Of a DNA stretch of 47,781 nt, positions 1 to 8,102 are shown in pieces; position 1 is the stretch's first letter, and each line of letters begins with the position of its first letter. The position numbers were made by a program, and so were the translations under genes. The notes under the pieces were generated by a model. That model was not told the origin of the DNA. It searched no databases and was given only the letters and a program-made list of their open reading frames with translations. The stretch is from Pseudopedobacter sp043763845 (lineage in GTDB: Bacteria > Bacteroidota > Bacteroidia > Sphingobacteriales > Sphingobacteriaceae), in NCBI GenBank assembly GCA_043763845.1, contig JAYULE010000113.1, forward strand, positions 1 to 47,781. The letters are read 5' to 3'.

Positions 1-395
1 GCAACTTGTTTTGCTACTTTGTTTTTAAAGTTTGGGTTTACACCGATTTTAAGTGTTTTACTTTGAGTGCGCAAGGCGGCTAGCCTAAAATTATCTAAAA
101 TGCTTAAATCGGCAGCGGTACCGCTATACGGGTTTTGAAAAACCCGAGCAATAGCGAGGCTACGCTTAAAATCTGGCAATCGTGTAACTTCTTTATTATC
201 AATACATATTTTCCCATTGGTTGGCATCACATTACCCGAAATTAAGTTTAAAAGCGTTGATTTTCCCGAACCATTTGCTCCTACTATTACCACAAAATCG
301 TTTTTGTGTATAGTTAAACTTAAGTTTTGAATGGCAATAACTTGATTAGCTAAACCGCCATTATAAATTTTGTTTAGGTTTTGTAATTCTATCAT
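1..395 (-). CDS. ABC transporter ATP-binding protein (partial, C-terminus off the window)
   Basis: This is the N-terminal part (about 131 residues) of an ABC ATPase that would power uptake by the two genes upstream of it in the transcript. Reading from the ATG at 395 gives a Walker A motif GANGSGKST at residues 39-47 and a Q-loop VFQNP with Gln87. The signature motif and Walker B lie beyond the window edge. Its ATG overlaps the stop of the permease gene (ATGA at 392-395), which implies translational coupling. In families with this gene order (binding protein, permease, ATPase; PF04392-type binding protein) the ATPase is usually about 250-265 residues. The substrate cannot be told from the sequence. 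The ATPase call is firm. Confidence 0.93.
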   Translation of the reverse strand, partial: MIELQNLNKIYNGGLANQVIAIQNLSLTIHKNDFVVIVGANGSGKSTLLNLISGNVMPTNGKICIDNKEVTRLPDFKRSLAIARVFQNPYSGTAADLSILDNFRLAALRTQSKTLKIGVNPNFKNKVAKQV

Positions 396-1261
396 TCTGA
401 TTTTTTGGATAAAAATCGGGGCAAACCCACAATTAACAAAACGAATGCTGCAGTAATTAATTTTAACAAATTGGGGTTTACGCCTAAACTTAAAGCAAAA
501 GCCAACACCAATTGAAAAACGATAGCCCCACCCACTACTGTAAAAAGTATATTGGCAATGTTGGTTATTTTAAAATAAGTAATTAATGTTTCGCCAATAA
601 TAACAGAGCCTAAACCTACAATTACAATACCTATACCCATATTAATATCGGCAAAGCCTTGCAATTGCGTCATAAAATACCCACTAAACGCTGTTAAAGC
701 ATTGGCAATAGCAAGACCAATAATTTTCATTGCATCGGTGTTTACACCTAAGGCTCTAATCATAGTTTGGCTGCTGCCAGTTGCCCGCATAGCCAAACCA
801 AAATCAGATTTTAATAAATAAGAAATCGTAATTAATAAAATTAAAACTAAGAATCCCACAATAAAAAAAGTATTTAGTATGGGATTTTGAAATATATTAT
901 ATGCCGTAAACAGCGTTTGATAATTAATTAGTGGCAAATTAGACTGTCCTAAAATTGTTAAGTTTATAGAGTATAAGGCCGTCATTACCAAAATACCAGC
1001 CAGTAAAGCGTTCACTTTCAATTTTGTATGTATAAAACCTGTAACCGCACCAGCCAGTCCACCTCCCAAAATAACTAAACCTAAAATTGCAAATCCGTTG
1101 TAACTTTGGCTGATGAAAAAGCCAGAAATTACACCTCCAAGTGTATAAGTGCCATCGGTAGAAATATCGGGAATGTTGAATATTTTCATTGATATAAACA
1201 TACCAAAAGCCATAGCCGAAAGGCATAAACCCTGTAAAATTGCGCTTAGGTAAAAATCCAT
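392..1261 (-). CDS. ABC transporter permease, branched-chain/TrpY-like family
   Basis: This 289-residue, very hydrophobic inner-membrane protein has about eight predicted membrane segments. It resembles the branched-chain amino-acid permease superfamily (LivH-like) and especially the permeases that accompany PF04392 binding proteins, for example TrpY or YtrP-like proteins. Near the N-terminus, NIPDISTDGTYTLGG is characteristic of that subgroup, and the cytoplasmic coupling-loop region MRATGSSQTMIRALGVN is visible around residues 158-172. The start codon directly abuts the stop of the binding-protein gene, and the end overlaps the ATPase start, so the three genes form one tight transcription unit. 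The substrate is unknown; relatives have been tied to tryptophan or other amino acids. Confidence 0.9.
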   Translation of the reverse strand: MDFYLSAILQGLCLSAMAFGMFISMKIFNIPDISTDGTYTLGGVISGFFISQSYNGFAILGLVILGGGLAGAVTGFIHTKLKVNALLAGILVMTALYSINLTILGQSNLPLINYQTLFTAYNIFQNPILNTFFIVGFLVLILLITISYLLKSDFGLAMRATGSSQTMIRALGVNTDAMKIIGLAIANALTAFSGYFMTQLQGFADINMGIGIVIVGLGSVIIGETLITYFKITNIANILFTVVGGAIVFQLVLAFALSLGVNPNLLKLITAAFVLLIVGLPRFLSKKSE

Positions 1262-2221
1262 TTATTTTACGGGTTCGAAATTTTTGGGAAATGTGAATGC
1301 ATATTGTTTTGCGGTTTGGGGATTATAAACGCGTTTTCTCACCTTTACCATTTCGGGCTGTAACCCATCGGTTTTACCTGATTTTAAAAACTTAGCAGCT
1401 TGTACACCAGCTTGGTATCCCCATTGGTACATATCTGCCCCAAAGGCTGCTAAAGCACCACGCTTAACTAAACCCGCTTCGCTGGTAAAAATTGGGATAT
1501 TTTTTTGATTGCAGTTTTTTAAAATAGTTTCGAAGGCTGAAAACACGGTATTATCTGGGATTGCAAAAAAACAGTCTAAATCTTTACTCAATAAAAACTG
1601 GGTAACCAATTGGGCATCGGCCGATGTATTTACAGGGGCAGCAACTATTACGGCATTGTATTTTGTTGCTAAAGCATTTATGCGAGCTAGCGCTTCTACA
1701 GACTGTGGCTCGGCTTGGTTGTAAACCATACCTATTCGTAGCTTACCAAATTTGGGTTTTATTAAAGTTGGGATAATGCTGAAAGAAGAATCTATATAAT
1801 TTAAATCTTCGGTTACACCAAAAAGATTTGGAGGAATTTCTCCGTTTTTACCTTCAATTTTCATCAGTTTTGGAGTTGGTGCCACCATCATAAAAATAGG
1901 TATAGTTTTGGTTTTTTGTATCGCCGTAAGGGTAGCAAGCGTGGTTGATGTTGCCATTAAAGTTACCTTTTGGCTTAAAAAATAATTTACAATTTGCCCT
2001 AAAGCAGGAATACTGCCTTGGGCATTTTTGTATATAATTTTTATGTTTTTACCATCAATAAAGCCGTTATTAGCCAATGCAGCTACAAAACCTATTTTAG
2101 CTTGTGTAATAGTAGCATCCTCAAAAGCATCAACAAAACCAATTTGTGGCAGTGTATTTTTAGATGGTTGATTACACGCTATAACTGAAAATAAAAATAT
2201 AATTATGTATTTAAAACGCAT
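1262..2221 (-). CDS. ABC transporter substrate-binding lipoprotein (ABC_sub_bind family)
   Basis: This 319-residue protein has a lipoprotein signal peptide ending in the lipobox VIAC, with Cys16 as the lipidation site. It should therefore be anchored in an envelope membrane, as a periplasmic binding-protein fold. It opens with PQIGFVDAFEDATITQAKIGF and continues with GFIDGKNIKIIYKNAQG, the pattern of the PF04392 (TrpX-like) family; the usual length is 300-340 residues. It is first in the operon and is followed without any gap by the permease. Relatives bind amino acids, but specificity cannot be predicted. No conserved promoter was found upstream in the divergent spacer. Confidence 0.9.
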   Translation of the reverse strand: MRFKYIIIFLFSVIACNQPSKNTLPQIGFVDAFEDATITQAKIGFVAALANNGFIDGKNIKIIYKNAQGSIPALGQIVNYFLSQKVTLMATSTTLATLTAIQKTKTIPIFMMVAPTPKLMKIEGKNGEIPPNLFGVTEDLNYIDSSFSIIPTLIKPKFGKLRIGMVYNQAEPQSVEALARINALATKYNAVIVAAPVNTSADAQLVTQFLLSKDLDCFFAIPDNTVFSAFETILKNCNQKNIPIFTSEAGLVKRGALAAFGADMYQWGYQAGVQAAKFLKSGKTDGLQPEMVKVRKRVYNPQTAKQYAFTFPKNFEPVK

Positions 2222-2550
2222 TTAATAAAAATATAAAAAAAATTAATAAAATATAGCCAAAATTTTAAATTTAACAAATTTGTAAGGTATGAGTTTGGGG
2301 ACGTTTAATGATGCAAAATGAGACTAGTAGAATAATTAATTGAGCTACTGTTCTAAAGATATAGGTTATTATTAAAGCTTTAAACTTAAAAATATTAAAA
2401 CATGTGCCATATAAAAATTTAACCCTGAAATTATTTAACTTTTTACAACTATTTACCAGCGCACACCGTAAAATCTCAAAAAAATTTATTAATTATTCAA
2501 TTTTAAAAAAATAATCTCATCTTTAAGAAAAACATTTTTACAAAACACAT
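2222..2550. other. Divergent intergenic spacer, no gene seen
   Basis: This 329-base AT-rich spacer separates the minus-strand ABC operon from the plus-strand amino-acid permease. No reading frame with coding character, no strong hairpin and no exact TAnnTTTG promoter was found on either strand. It must hold promoters for both directions, but none can be pinned down by eye. Confidence 0.6.
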
Positions 2551-4068
2551 ATGAATTATAAAAAACCACTTAACATATTGTTATTAGAAGCTGCCGAAAG
2601 TGGCGAAGGTACTTTAAAGCGTACTTTAACTAGTTTTAATTTGGTAGCCCTAGGCATTGGTGCCATTATTGGCGCAGGGCTTTTTTCGTTAACAGGTTTA
2701 GCAGCGGCAAATAATGCCGGCCCAGCAGTAACCATTTCGTTTATGATAGGTGCATTAGGTTGCGCATTTGCGGGATTATGCTATGCCGAATTTGCATCAA
2801 TGATACCAATTGCGGGTTCGGCGTACACGTATTCGTATGCAACAATGGGCGAATTTATGGCTTGGATTATTGGTTGGGATTTAGTTTTAGAATACGCTTT
2901 AGGCGCAGCAACGGTATCAATAAGTTGGTCGCAGTACCTTATAAAATTTTTGCATTATTTTAATTTAACCATTCCACCACAATTAACAATGTCGCCTTGG
3001 GAAACAATTACACAGGCAGATGGCACAGTTTTAAGCGGCTGGTTAAATCTGCCTGCAGTTTTTATAATTGTGTGTTTATCATTATTATTAATTCGTGGAA
3101 CACAAGAATCAGCTTTTATAAACAATGTGTTAGTAATTTTAAAAGTTGCGGTAGTTTTAATTTTTATAGTTGTGGGATGGCAATTTATTAACCCATTAAA
3201 CCACACGCCTTACATACCCGAAAACATTGGGGAAACTAAAATGATAAACGGAGAAATTAGTTTTTGGCAATACTTTAGTTCCGATAGTTTTGGAACCTAC
3301 GGCTGGTCGGGCATATTAAGAGGTGCTGGCGTAGTATTTTTTGCTTTTATTGGTTTTGATGCCGTATCAACCGCAGCACAAGAAGCTAAAGACCCCAAAA
3401 TTGGGATGCCTATTGGCATTATTGGTTCGTTAATTATTTGTACCATTTTATATATTTTATTTTCACATGTAATGACGGGTGTTGCAAATTACACCGAATT
3501 TAAAAACAGCGCAGCACCAGTTGCAGTAGCAATTGCAAAAACCCCTTATACTTGGTTGCAACAAGCAATTATTGTAGCTATTTTAGCAGGTTACACATCT
3601 GTTATGTTGGTAATGTTAATGGGCCAATCGAGGGTGTTTTTCACCATGTCTAAAGACGGATTGCTACCTAAAGTTTTTTCTAATGTACATCCTAAATTTA
3701 AAACTCCCTACAAATCTAACCTACTATTTGCTGTATTTGTAAGTTTATTTGCGGCTTTTGTGCCTGTAAGCATTGTGGGTGAAATGGTAAGTATTGGAAC
3801 ATTATTTGCCTTTATTTTAGTGTGTGTGGGTATTTTAGTAATGCGCAAAACCGACCCAGATTCGCCACGACCTTTTAAAGCACCTTGGGTTCCTTTTACT
3901 CCTATCGCTGGTATTGTTGTTTGTTTAGCTATGATGCTTTCGTTACCTGGGGATACCTGGTTACGTTTAGCCATTTGGATGGTTTTAGGGATAATTATTT
4001 ACTTTGTTTATGGCATAAAACATTCGGTTGTGCGTAAAAATGCTTTAGAAGGTAAAAATAAACTGTAA
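2551..4068 (+). CDS. APC-family amino acid permease (cationic amino acid transporter-like)
   Basis: This is a 505-residue polytopic inner-membrane protein with about 12 hydrophobic segments. The first membrane helix carries GIGAIIGAGLFSLTG, the substrate-binding glycine-rich signature of the amino acid-polyamine-organocation superfamily. The helix 6 region shows VVFFAFIGFDAVSTAAQEAKDP, typical of the cationic amino-acid transporter branch (YhdG/CAT-like). Length and topology match that family. It stands alone, transcribed toward a strong convergent terminator at 4105-4136. Basic amino acids are the best guess for substrate, but branch members differ, so specificity is inference. Confidence 0.9.
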   Translation: MNYKKPLNILLLEAAESGEGTLKRTLTSFNLVALGIGAIIGAGLFSLTGLAAANNAGPAVTISFMIGALGCAFAGLCYAEFASMIPIAGSAYTYSYATMGEFMAWIIGWDLVLEYALGAATVSISWSQYLIKFLHYFNLTIPPQLTMSPWETITQADGTVLSGWLNLPAVFIIVCLSLLLIRGTQESAFINNVLVILKVAVVLIFIVVGWQFINPLNHTPYIPENIGETKMINGEISFWQYFSSDSFGTYGWSGILRGAGVVFFAFIGFDAVSTAAQEAKDPKIGMPIGIIGSLIICTILYILFSHVMTGVANYTEFKNSAAPVAVAIAKTPYTWLQQAIIVAILAGYTSVMLVMLMGQSRVFFTMSKDGLLPKVFSNVHPKFKTPYKSNLLFAVFVSLFAAFVPVSIVGEMVSIGTLFAFILVCVGILVMRKTDPDSPRPFKAPWVPFTPIAGIVVCLAMMLSLPGDTWLRLAIWMVLGIIIYFVYGIKHSVVRKNALEGKNKL

Positions 4069-4104
4069 CCAGCAGTTTTGTATTTGCTTTAAATTTTACA
4101 TTAC

Positions 4105-4136
4105 AATAAAAGCCAGTAATTTTACTGGCTTTTATT
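4105..4136. terminator. Bidirectional rho-independent terminator
   Basis: A perfect inverted repeat has 15-base arms (4105-4119 and 4122-4136), with core AGCCAGTAA / TTACTGGCT and A/T-rich flanks that become U-runs on either strand. It sits between the converging amino-acid permease and outer-membrane barrel genes, so it can end both transcripts. Confidence 0.88.
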
Positions 4137-4156
4137 GTTTAAAATGTATATTTTTT

Positions 4157-4870
4157 TTAAAATGCGAAGCCTACAAAAAATGTTAAAACACGATTACTCA
4201 TTTGAATATCAAATCCTGGTCTGTAATCGGTTTTAGCTAAATTAATTGCATAATTTGCACTAAAATTTAAGCCATTATTTAATTGGTAACCAACAGTAGC
4301 ATTCGCACCAATATCCCAAGGTCTAATATCTGCATTATCCCCATTTCCTATTATTATTTTTTTAGCTGGAGGATTATTATCTCTAACCTTAGCACCAGTA
4401 CTTAGTGTAATTTCATCTGATTCTTTATCGGTACCAAATAAAGCATAAGCAACGTAGGGGCCAGCACCAATAAAAAAATTTTCATAATTAAAAATTAAAT
4501 TTAAAGGCACTTCTAAATAGGCAATATTCAATTCTCGTTTAGTAATTTGGTTATATTTAACAATACCTAAGCCTGTTTTTAAAGAATCGTTTCTATTAAT
4601 TTCTAACTTTGTACCCTTACCAACAATACTTAAACCAGGTTGAAAAGAAAACACTTTCGAAATTGGAATATTAGCATATAGCCCAAAATTATAAGATAAT
4701 AAAGGTTTTATACCATTTTTTAGTTCGTTACTGGCTAATTGACCAGATAATTGAATCTTTGATAAATTCGCTCCGGCTCTTAAACCAAATTTAACACCCT
4801 CGTTGATTGTTTGTGCATATACAATTTGACTTATTAAAAATAGAGGCAATATTTTAAAAAAATTTTTCAT
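4157..4870 (-). CDS. Outer-membrane beta-barrel protein (PorT-like family)
   Basis: This 237-residue protein has an N-terminal signal peptide ending near VYAQ (residues 17-20). It then shows alternating hydrophobic strands and the FGLRAGANLSKIQLSG start seen in the Bacteroidetes outer-membrane beta-barrel families (PF13568, PorT-like). Further strand-like segments are LSYNFGLYANIPISKVFSFQPGLSIVGKG and VGYQLNNGLNFSANYAINL, and the protein ends in FFVGFAF with a terminal aromatic residue, the usual end of an outer-membrane barrel. The role is unknown; such proteins are small 8-stranded barrels. A good promoter lies 33 bases upstream. It is monocistronic, converging on the upstream permease. Confidence 0.85.
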   Translation of the reverse strand: MKNFFKILPLFLISQIVYAQTINEGVKFGLRAGANLSKIQLSGQLASNELKNGIKPLLSYNFGLYANIPISKVFSFQPGLSIVGKGTKLEINRNDSLKTGLGIVKYNQITKRELNIAYLEVPLNLIFNYENFFIGAGPYVAYALFGTDKESDEITLSTGAKVRDNNPPAKKIIIGNGDNADIRPWDIGANATVGYQLNNGLNFSANYAINLAKTDYRPGFDIQMSNRVLTFFVGFAF

Positions 4871-4902
4871 ATAATATGGTTCGAAAATAAATTAGTTAAT
4901 CT

Positions 4903-4933
4903 CAAACATAGGTGCTTTGTTCGAAATTTCAAA
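4903..4933 (-). promoter_or_regulatory. Bacteroidetes-type promoter for the outer-membrane barrel gene
   Basis: Read on the minus strand, TTTG (4930-4933) is followed after 19 bases by TATGTTTG (4903-4910). This fits the -33 TTTG and -7 TAnnTTTG consensus known for the sigma factor of Bacteroides and Flavobacterium. The -7 element ends 32 bases before the ATG at 4870. Confidence 0.7.
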
Positions 4934-5345
4934 ACTTAACGTAAGTGCATTATAAACAATATTAAATGTTTAAACTTTTAAAAATATTATTCAACTTATA
5001 AATAAATGATAAAAAAATGATGGCAAATAAAATGCTTATACAAATATTAAAATAATATTATATTGGTTCATATTAATAAATTAGAACATTATAGTGTTGT
5101 AATTTATTAATAATTGCGGTTTTAAAATTATAATAGTTTTAATTATAGGCTTTTAAAAAAATGGCAACTTTTTTGTTATATTGTATTTAAATATATATGA
5201 TGTTTAAAATAAAATTTAAGAGTTGTAATTATACTTTTTAACATCAAGAAACCAATATTTCTAAAAATTGCTTTACAATAAAACAACGTATATAAATTTA
5301 TAGAAACTTAAACACAGTCCTGTTCATATCTTCTTAAACTACCTA
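4934..5345. other. AT-rich intergenic region, nothing recognised
   Basis: About 410 bases of very AT-rich sequence lie between the outer-membrane barrel promoter and marC. It contains no coding frame, repeat or clear hairpin. The marC promoter must lie here, but no exact TAnnTTTG element was found near the start. Confidence 0.55.
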
Positions 5346-5921
5346 ATGAAAACTTTTTTTAACCCTTCGCAAATATTATCGGTAACTATGATATTATTTG
5401 CAATTATTGATATTTTAGGTGCAATACCTGTTATTATAGATTTAAGAAAAAAAGCAGGCGGCAAAATCGAATCAGAAAAAGCATCAGTAGTTTCGCTAAT
5501 TTTAATGATTACTTTTTTGTTTGTAGGCGAAGGTATGCTAAGTATCATAGGTCTCGATATTTCATCATTTGCAATTGCGGGCTCGCTGGTTATCTTTATT
5601 ATAGCTATGGAGATGATTTTAGGAATTAATTTTTTTAAAGAAGAAATTCCCTCAACATTATCAATAGTACCTTTGGCTTTCCCACTTATTGCAGGTGCGG
5701 GCACTATGACAACTTTATTATCGCTTAAAGCTGAATATGATACCCAAAATATTGTAATAGGAATAGTTATAAACACGCTATTTGTTTACGCTGTTTTAAA
5801 AAACTCCCAAAGAATAGAAAAACTTTTTGGCGTAAACGGTTTACATATTTTAAGAAAAGCATTTGGTATTATTTTACTGGCAATTGCTATAAAATTATTT
5901 AGAAACAATACAGGTTTGTAA
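5346..5921 (+). CDS. MarC family integral membrane protein
   Basis: This 191-residue protein has six likely membrane helices and belongs to the MarC/UPF0056 family (PF01914). Visible family features are FAIIDILGAIPVIIDL in the first helix region, SFAIAGSLVIFIIAMEMILG in the third, and PLAFPLIAGAGTMTTLLSL, the conserved PLAxPxxxGPG-like motif in the middle. The length is close to the usual 190-220. The function of MarC proteins is not settled; the old link to multiple antibiotic resistance was not confirmed. It is monocistronic and converges on gatC. The family call is firm. Confidence 0.9.
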   Translation: MKTFFNPSQILSVTMILFAIIDILGAIPVIIDLRKKAGGKIESEKASVVSLILMITFLFVGEGMLSIIGLDISSFAIAGSLVIFIIAMEMILGINFFKEEIPSTLSIVPLAFPLIAGAGTMTTLLSLKAEYDTQNIVIGIVINTLFVYAVLKNSQRIEKLFGVNGLHILRKAFGIILLAIAIKLFRNNTGL

Positions 5922-5938
5922 GGTAATTTAGTATATTA

Positions 5939-5964
5939 TTTTTTTTTTAAGGTTAAAAAAAAAA
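5939..5964. terminator. Possible A/T-only bidirectional terminator
   Basis: A symmetric stretch of ten T, AA, GG, TT and ten A lies between the convergent marC and gatC genes. It can fold as a pure A-U hairpin with a U-run on either strand. A stem with no G-C pair is weak, so this call is tentative. Confidence 0.35.
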
Positions 5965-6009
5965 GTTTATACCCGTTAGTTGATAGATTTTTTGAGTAAA
6001 AATATACCC

Positions 6010-6300
6010 CTATTTCTCAATAACCTTTGCTACCTTAAAATAAATTCCATCACTTAACGGGGCATTTGCTAAAGCTTCGGCTGTGGTAATTTCTTGGTGT
6101 ACTTCATCGGGGCGTAAAACGTTTACGGTATCGTTCATATACACAAGGGGTTGTACCCCTGTTGTATCCAATTCGTCAAGTTTTGCCATAAAACTTAATA
6201 TTTCACTAAGCTCAATTATAGCTTTTTCTTTTTCGGCCTCGTTAAGTTCTAAGCGAGCTAAATGGGCAATTTTATCTACGGTATCTTTGTCTATTTTCAT
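6010..6300 (-). CDS. gatC: Aspartyl/glutamyl-tRNA amidotransferase subunit C
   Basis: This 96-residue protein matches GatC, the small subunit of the GatCAB amidotransferase. That complex converts misacylated Glu-tRNA(Gln) and Asp-tRNA(Asn) to the correct amidated forms in the cytoplasm. The signature VDKIAHLARLELNEAEKE is at residues 8-25, and the family pattern continues with LSEILSFMAKLDELDTTGVQPL and the C-terminal LRPDEV. The length is typical (about 95). GatC clamps the A and B subunits together; their genes are not in this window, so the complex is encoded at separate loci. It is apparently monocistronic. Confidence 0.95.
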   Translation of the reverse strand: MKIDKDTVDKIAHLARLELNEAEKEKAIIELSEILSFMAKLDELDTTGVQPLVYMNDTVNVLRPDEVHQEITTAEALANAPLSDGIYFKVAKVIEK

Positions 6301-6526
6301 TATCTTTTTAAGCGTTTATTGTTTAACAGGAATGTAACTGAAATGCGTTTATTTTATTTTTGATTTTATACATACTTTTTTCTACTGATAAGTAAAGCAC
6401 TTAATTTTTTGCAAAAACGCTTCATTACAAGCTAAATACCCTTATTTATAATTTCTATACTCATTACTTTAGTTTCCTTTGCAGTGTTTTTAGAAGTAAT
6501 GAGATTTGCTCAATAGCCATTTTATT

Positions 6527-7306
6527 TTAACGTATTGCTCTTTCGTTTTGGCTTAAGCCCAATTTTATAAGTTCGGCATTCATACTTTCCATATTAACAA
6601 GCACAATTAATTGGTGGTAGCTTGCTTCATCTCTCATATTTCCTTTAACATCTAAGTTTTGTGTCCTCCATTGTTTGGCTGTGATACCCCAGAGTGCCAC
6701 ATTAAGCACATCTGCTTCACTAGCATAAACTATTGCATTTAAGTTCTTGCTAATATCTGGAGGTATTAAATTTTCTTTTATAGCATCAGTATGAATACGA
6801 TAATTTATTTTTGAAAGTTCTCTACCCAAATTCCAATTTAACGACAGTCTGCTATTCTCATCTGCCTTTAATCGCTGATAGTCTTTAATGATATACAATT
6901 TAAACTCGGCAGATACCCACGAGGCGAATTCTAAAGCAATATCTTTGTGCGCAAAAGTTCCTCCATAGCGTCCAGATTTTGAGATTATCCCTATGGCATC
7001 AGTAGCATTTACCCATTTTTGGGGAGATAGCGTAAATGCATTAGTACCCGCCTCATTTTTAAACCTATCGAATTCGATAGGTTTAAAATTAGGATTGTTT
7101 AATTGCTCCCACAAACCAATAAAAAGAATAGTATCTTTACTTCGTAACCAGTTATTTACAACAATAAAAGCATCATCACTATTTTTAAACTTTGCAATAT
7201 CTGTTAGAGAAAGATAATCGTTGTCGTCCCCAAAATGTAATAATGTAATTTCGGCACCATTGGCATTTAAAATAACTTTTTGTTTTGGTTTGTTCATAAT
7301 GCTCAA
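6527..7306 (-). CDS. KilA-N domain protein
   Basis: This 259-residue protein has a KilA-N DNA-binding domain over roughly residues 12-150. Recognisable parts are DYLSLTDIAKFKNSDDAFIVVNNWLRSKDTILFIGLWE, then KWVNATDAIGIISKSGRYGGTFAHKDIALEFASWVSAEFKLYIIKDYQRLK. The domain was defined in phage and large DNA virus proteins and is common as a stray gene in Bacteroidetes. The C-terminal 100 residues (to SQNERAIR) resemble the usual tail of the bacterial members. The start may be Met1 or Met4. It stands alone, with no phage structural or integrase gene nearby, so it is probably a domesticated or orphan regulator; its target is unknown. Confidence 0.88.
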   Translation of the reverse strand: MSIMNKPKQKVILNANGAEITLLHFGDDNDYLSLTDIAKFKNSDDAFIVVNNWLRSKDTILFIGLWEQLNNPNFKPIEFDRFKNEAGTNAFTLSPQKWVNATDAIGIISKSGRYGGTFAHKDIALEFASWVSAEFKLYIIKDYQRLKADENSRLSLNWNLGRELSKINYRIHTDAIKENLIPPDISKNLNAIVYASEADVLNVALWGITAKQWRTQNLDVKGNMRDEASYHQLIVLVNMESMNAELIKLGLSQNERAIR

Positions 7307-7320
7307 TTTTAAAACATTTC

Positions 7321-8061
7321 CTAATTGAATTTAACATACGTTAACCTACTACCAATTACCCCATAAACCTCATTCTTTAATTCTTCTTCGTTTTGGGGCA
7401 GCAAGTTAGCGGTTTCTATTGGTTTATGCACATAAATTTGGCAAATACCTGGTTTACTGCCTCGGGCTTTGCCATCATCGTGTTGTAATTGCCAACTGTT
7501 TATAATACTTACAGGCAAAATGGGTATTTTATTTTGTATAGCCATTTTAAAAGCCCCGTTTTTAAATGGATGTAATACGGGTGGGTAGTTTTCACCAATA
7601 ATTCCTTCCGGAAAAAGAACCAAACTAAAACCCAGTTGCAATTGCTCGGTAGCTTTTTTGTATGCCCTAAAAGCAGCCATTTTACTATCTCGGTTTACGG
7701 GCACATCAATAGTTTTAAACCATATTTTGGTTACGGGGTTGCGCAACAAATCATCTTTACCCATAAAAAAAATATTGCTTTTACCCAATAAAGTTATGGC
7801 GGTACTGTCTAGGTTTGAGGTGTGGTTGGCGCAAATAATATAGTTTTTATCCCAATTTATGGGGCTTTGGTAGGTGTATTTATAAAATAATACCGCTAAG
7901 GCGGAGGATAAAAAAGCGAAAATTCGGCGGTAAAAATTAAGTTTTTTGTACCGATGAGGTTTCCTACTATAATAATAAACAAAAGGTATCAATAAATAAA
8001 ACGATAGTGCGATGGTAAAAATTAACCAATACGTATGCGCTTGTTTTAAAAATGTTTTCAT
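7321..8061 (-). CDS. plsC: 1-acyl-sn-glycerol-3-phosphate acyltransferase
   Basis: This inner-membrane acyltransferase of the PlsC family adds the second acyl chain to lysophosphatidic acid in phospholipid synthesis. I place the start at the ATG at 8061 (protein starting MKTFLKQAHTYW, 246 residues), because an earlier Met would reach into the divergent trpS promoter. The catalytic HX4D motif is NHTSNLD (His80, Asp85), and a downstream FPEG motif (LFPEGIIGEN) binds the glycerol phosphate. Two hydrophobic segments precede the catalytic domain. The gap to trpS on the other strand is only 41 bases, so the two promoters must overlap. Confidence 0.9.
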   Translation of the reverse strand: MKTFLKQAHTYWLIFTIALSFYLLIPFVYYYSRKPHRYKKLNFYRRIFAFLSSALAVLFYKYTYQSPINWDKNYIICANHTSNLDSTAITLLGKSNIFFMGKDDLLRNPVTKIWFKTIDVPVNRDSKMAAFRAYKKATEQLQLGFSLVLFPEGIIGENYPPVLHPFKNGAFKMAIQNKIPILPVSIINSWQLQHDDGKARGSKPGICQIYVHKPIETANLLPQNEEELKNEVYGVIGSRLTYVKFN

Positions 8062-8086
8062 CGACTTCAAAAATAGAAAAATTCTG

Positions 8087-8094
8087 TACTTTCG
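8087..8094 (+). promoter_or_regulatory. Possible -7 element for trpS
   Basis: TACTTTCG matches the Bacteroidetes -7 consensus TAnnTTTG at seven of eight bases and ends eight bases before the trpS ATG at 8103. If it is used, the message would be nearly leaderless. No -33 TTTG was found at the right distance. Confidence 0.4.
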
Positions 8095-8102
8095 TTGCAT
8101 AT

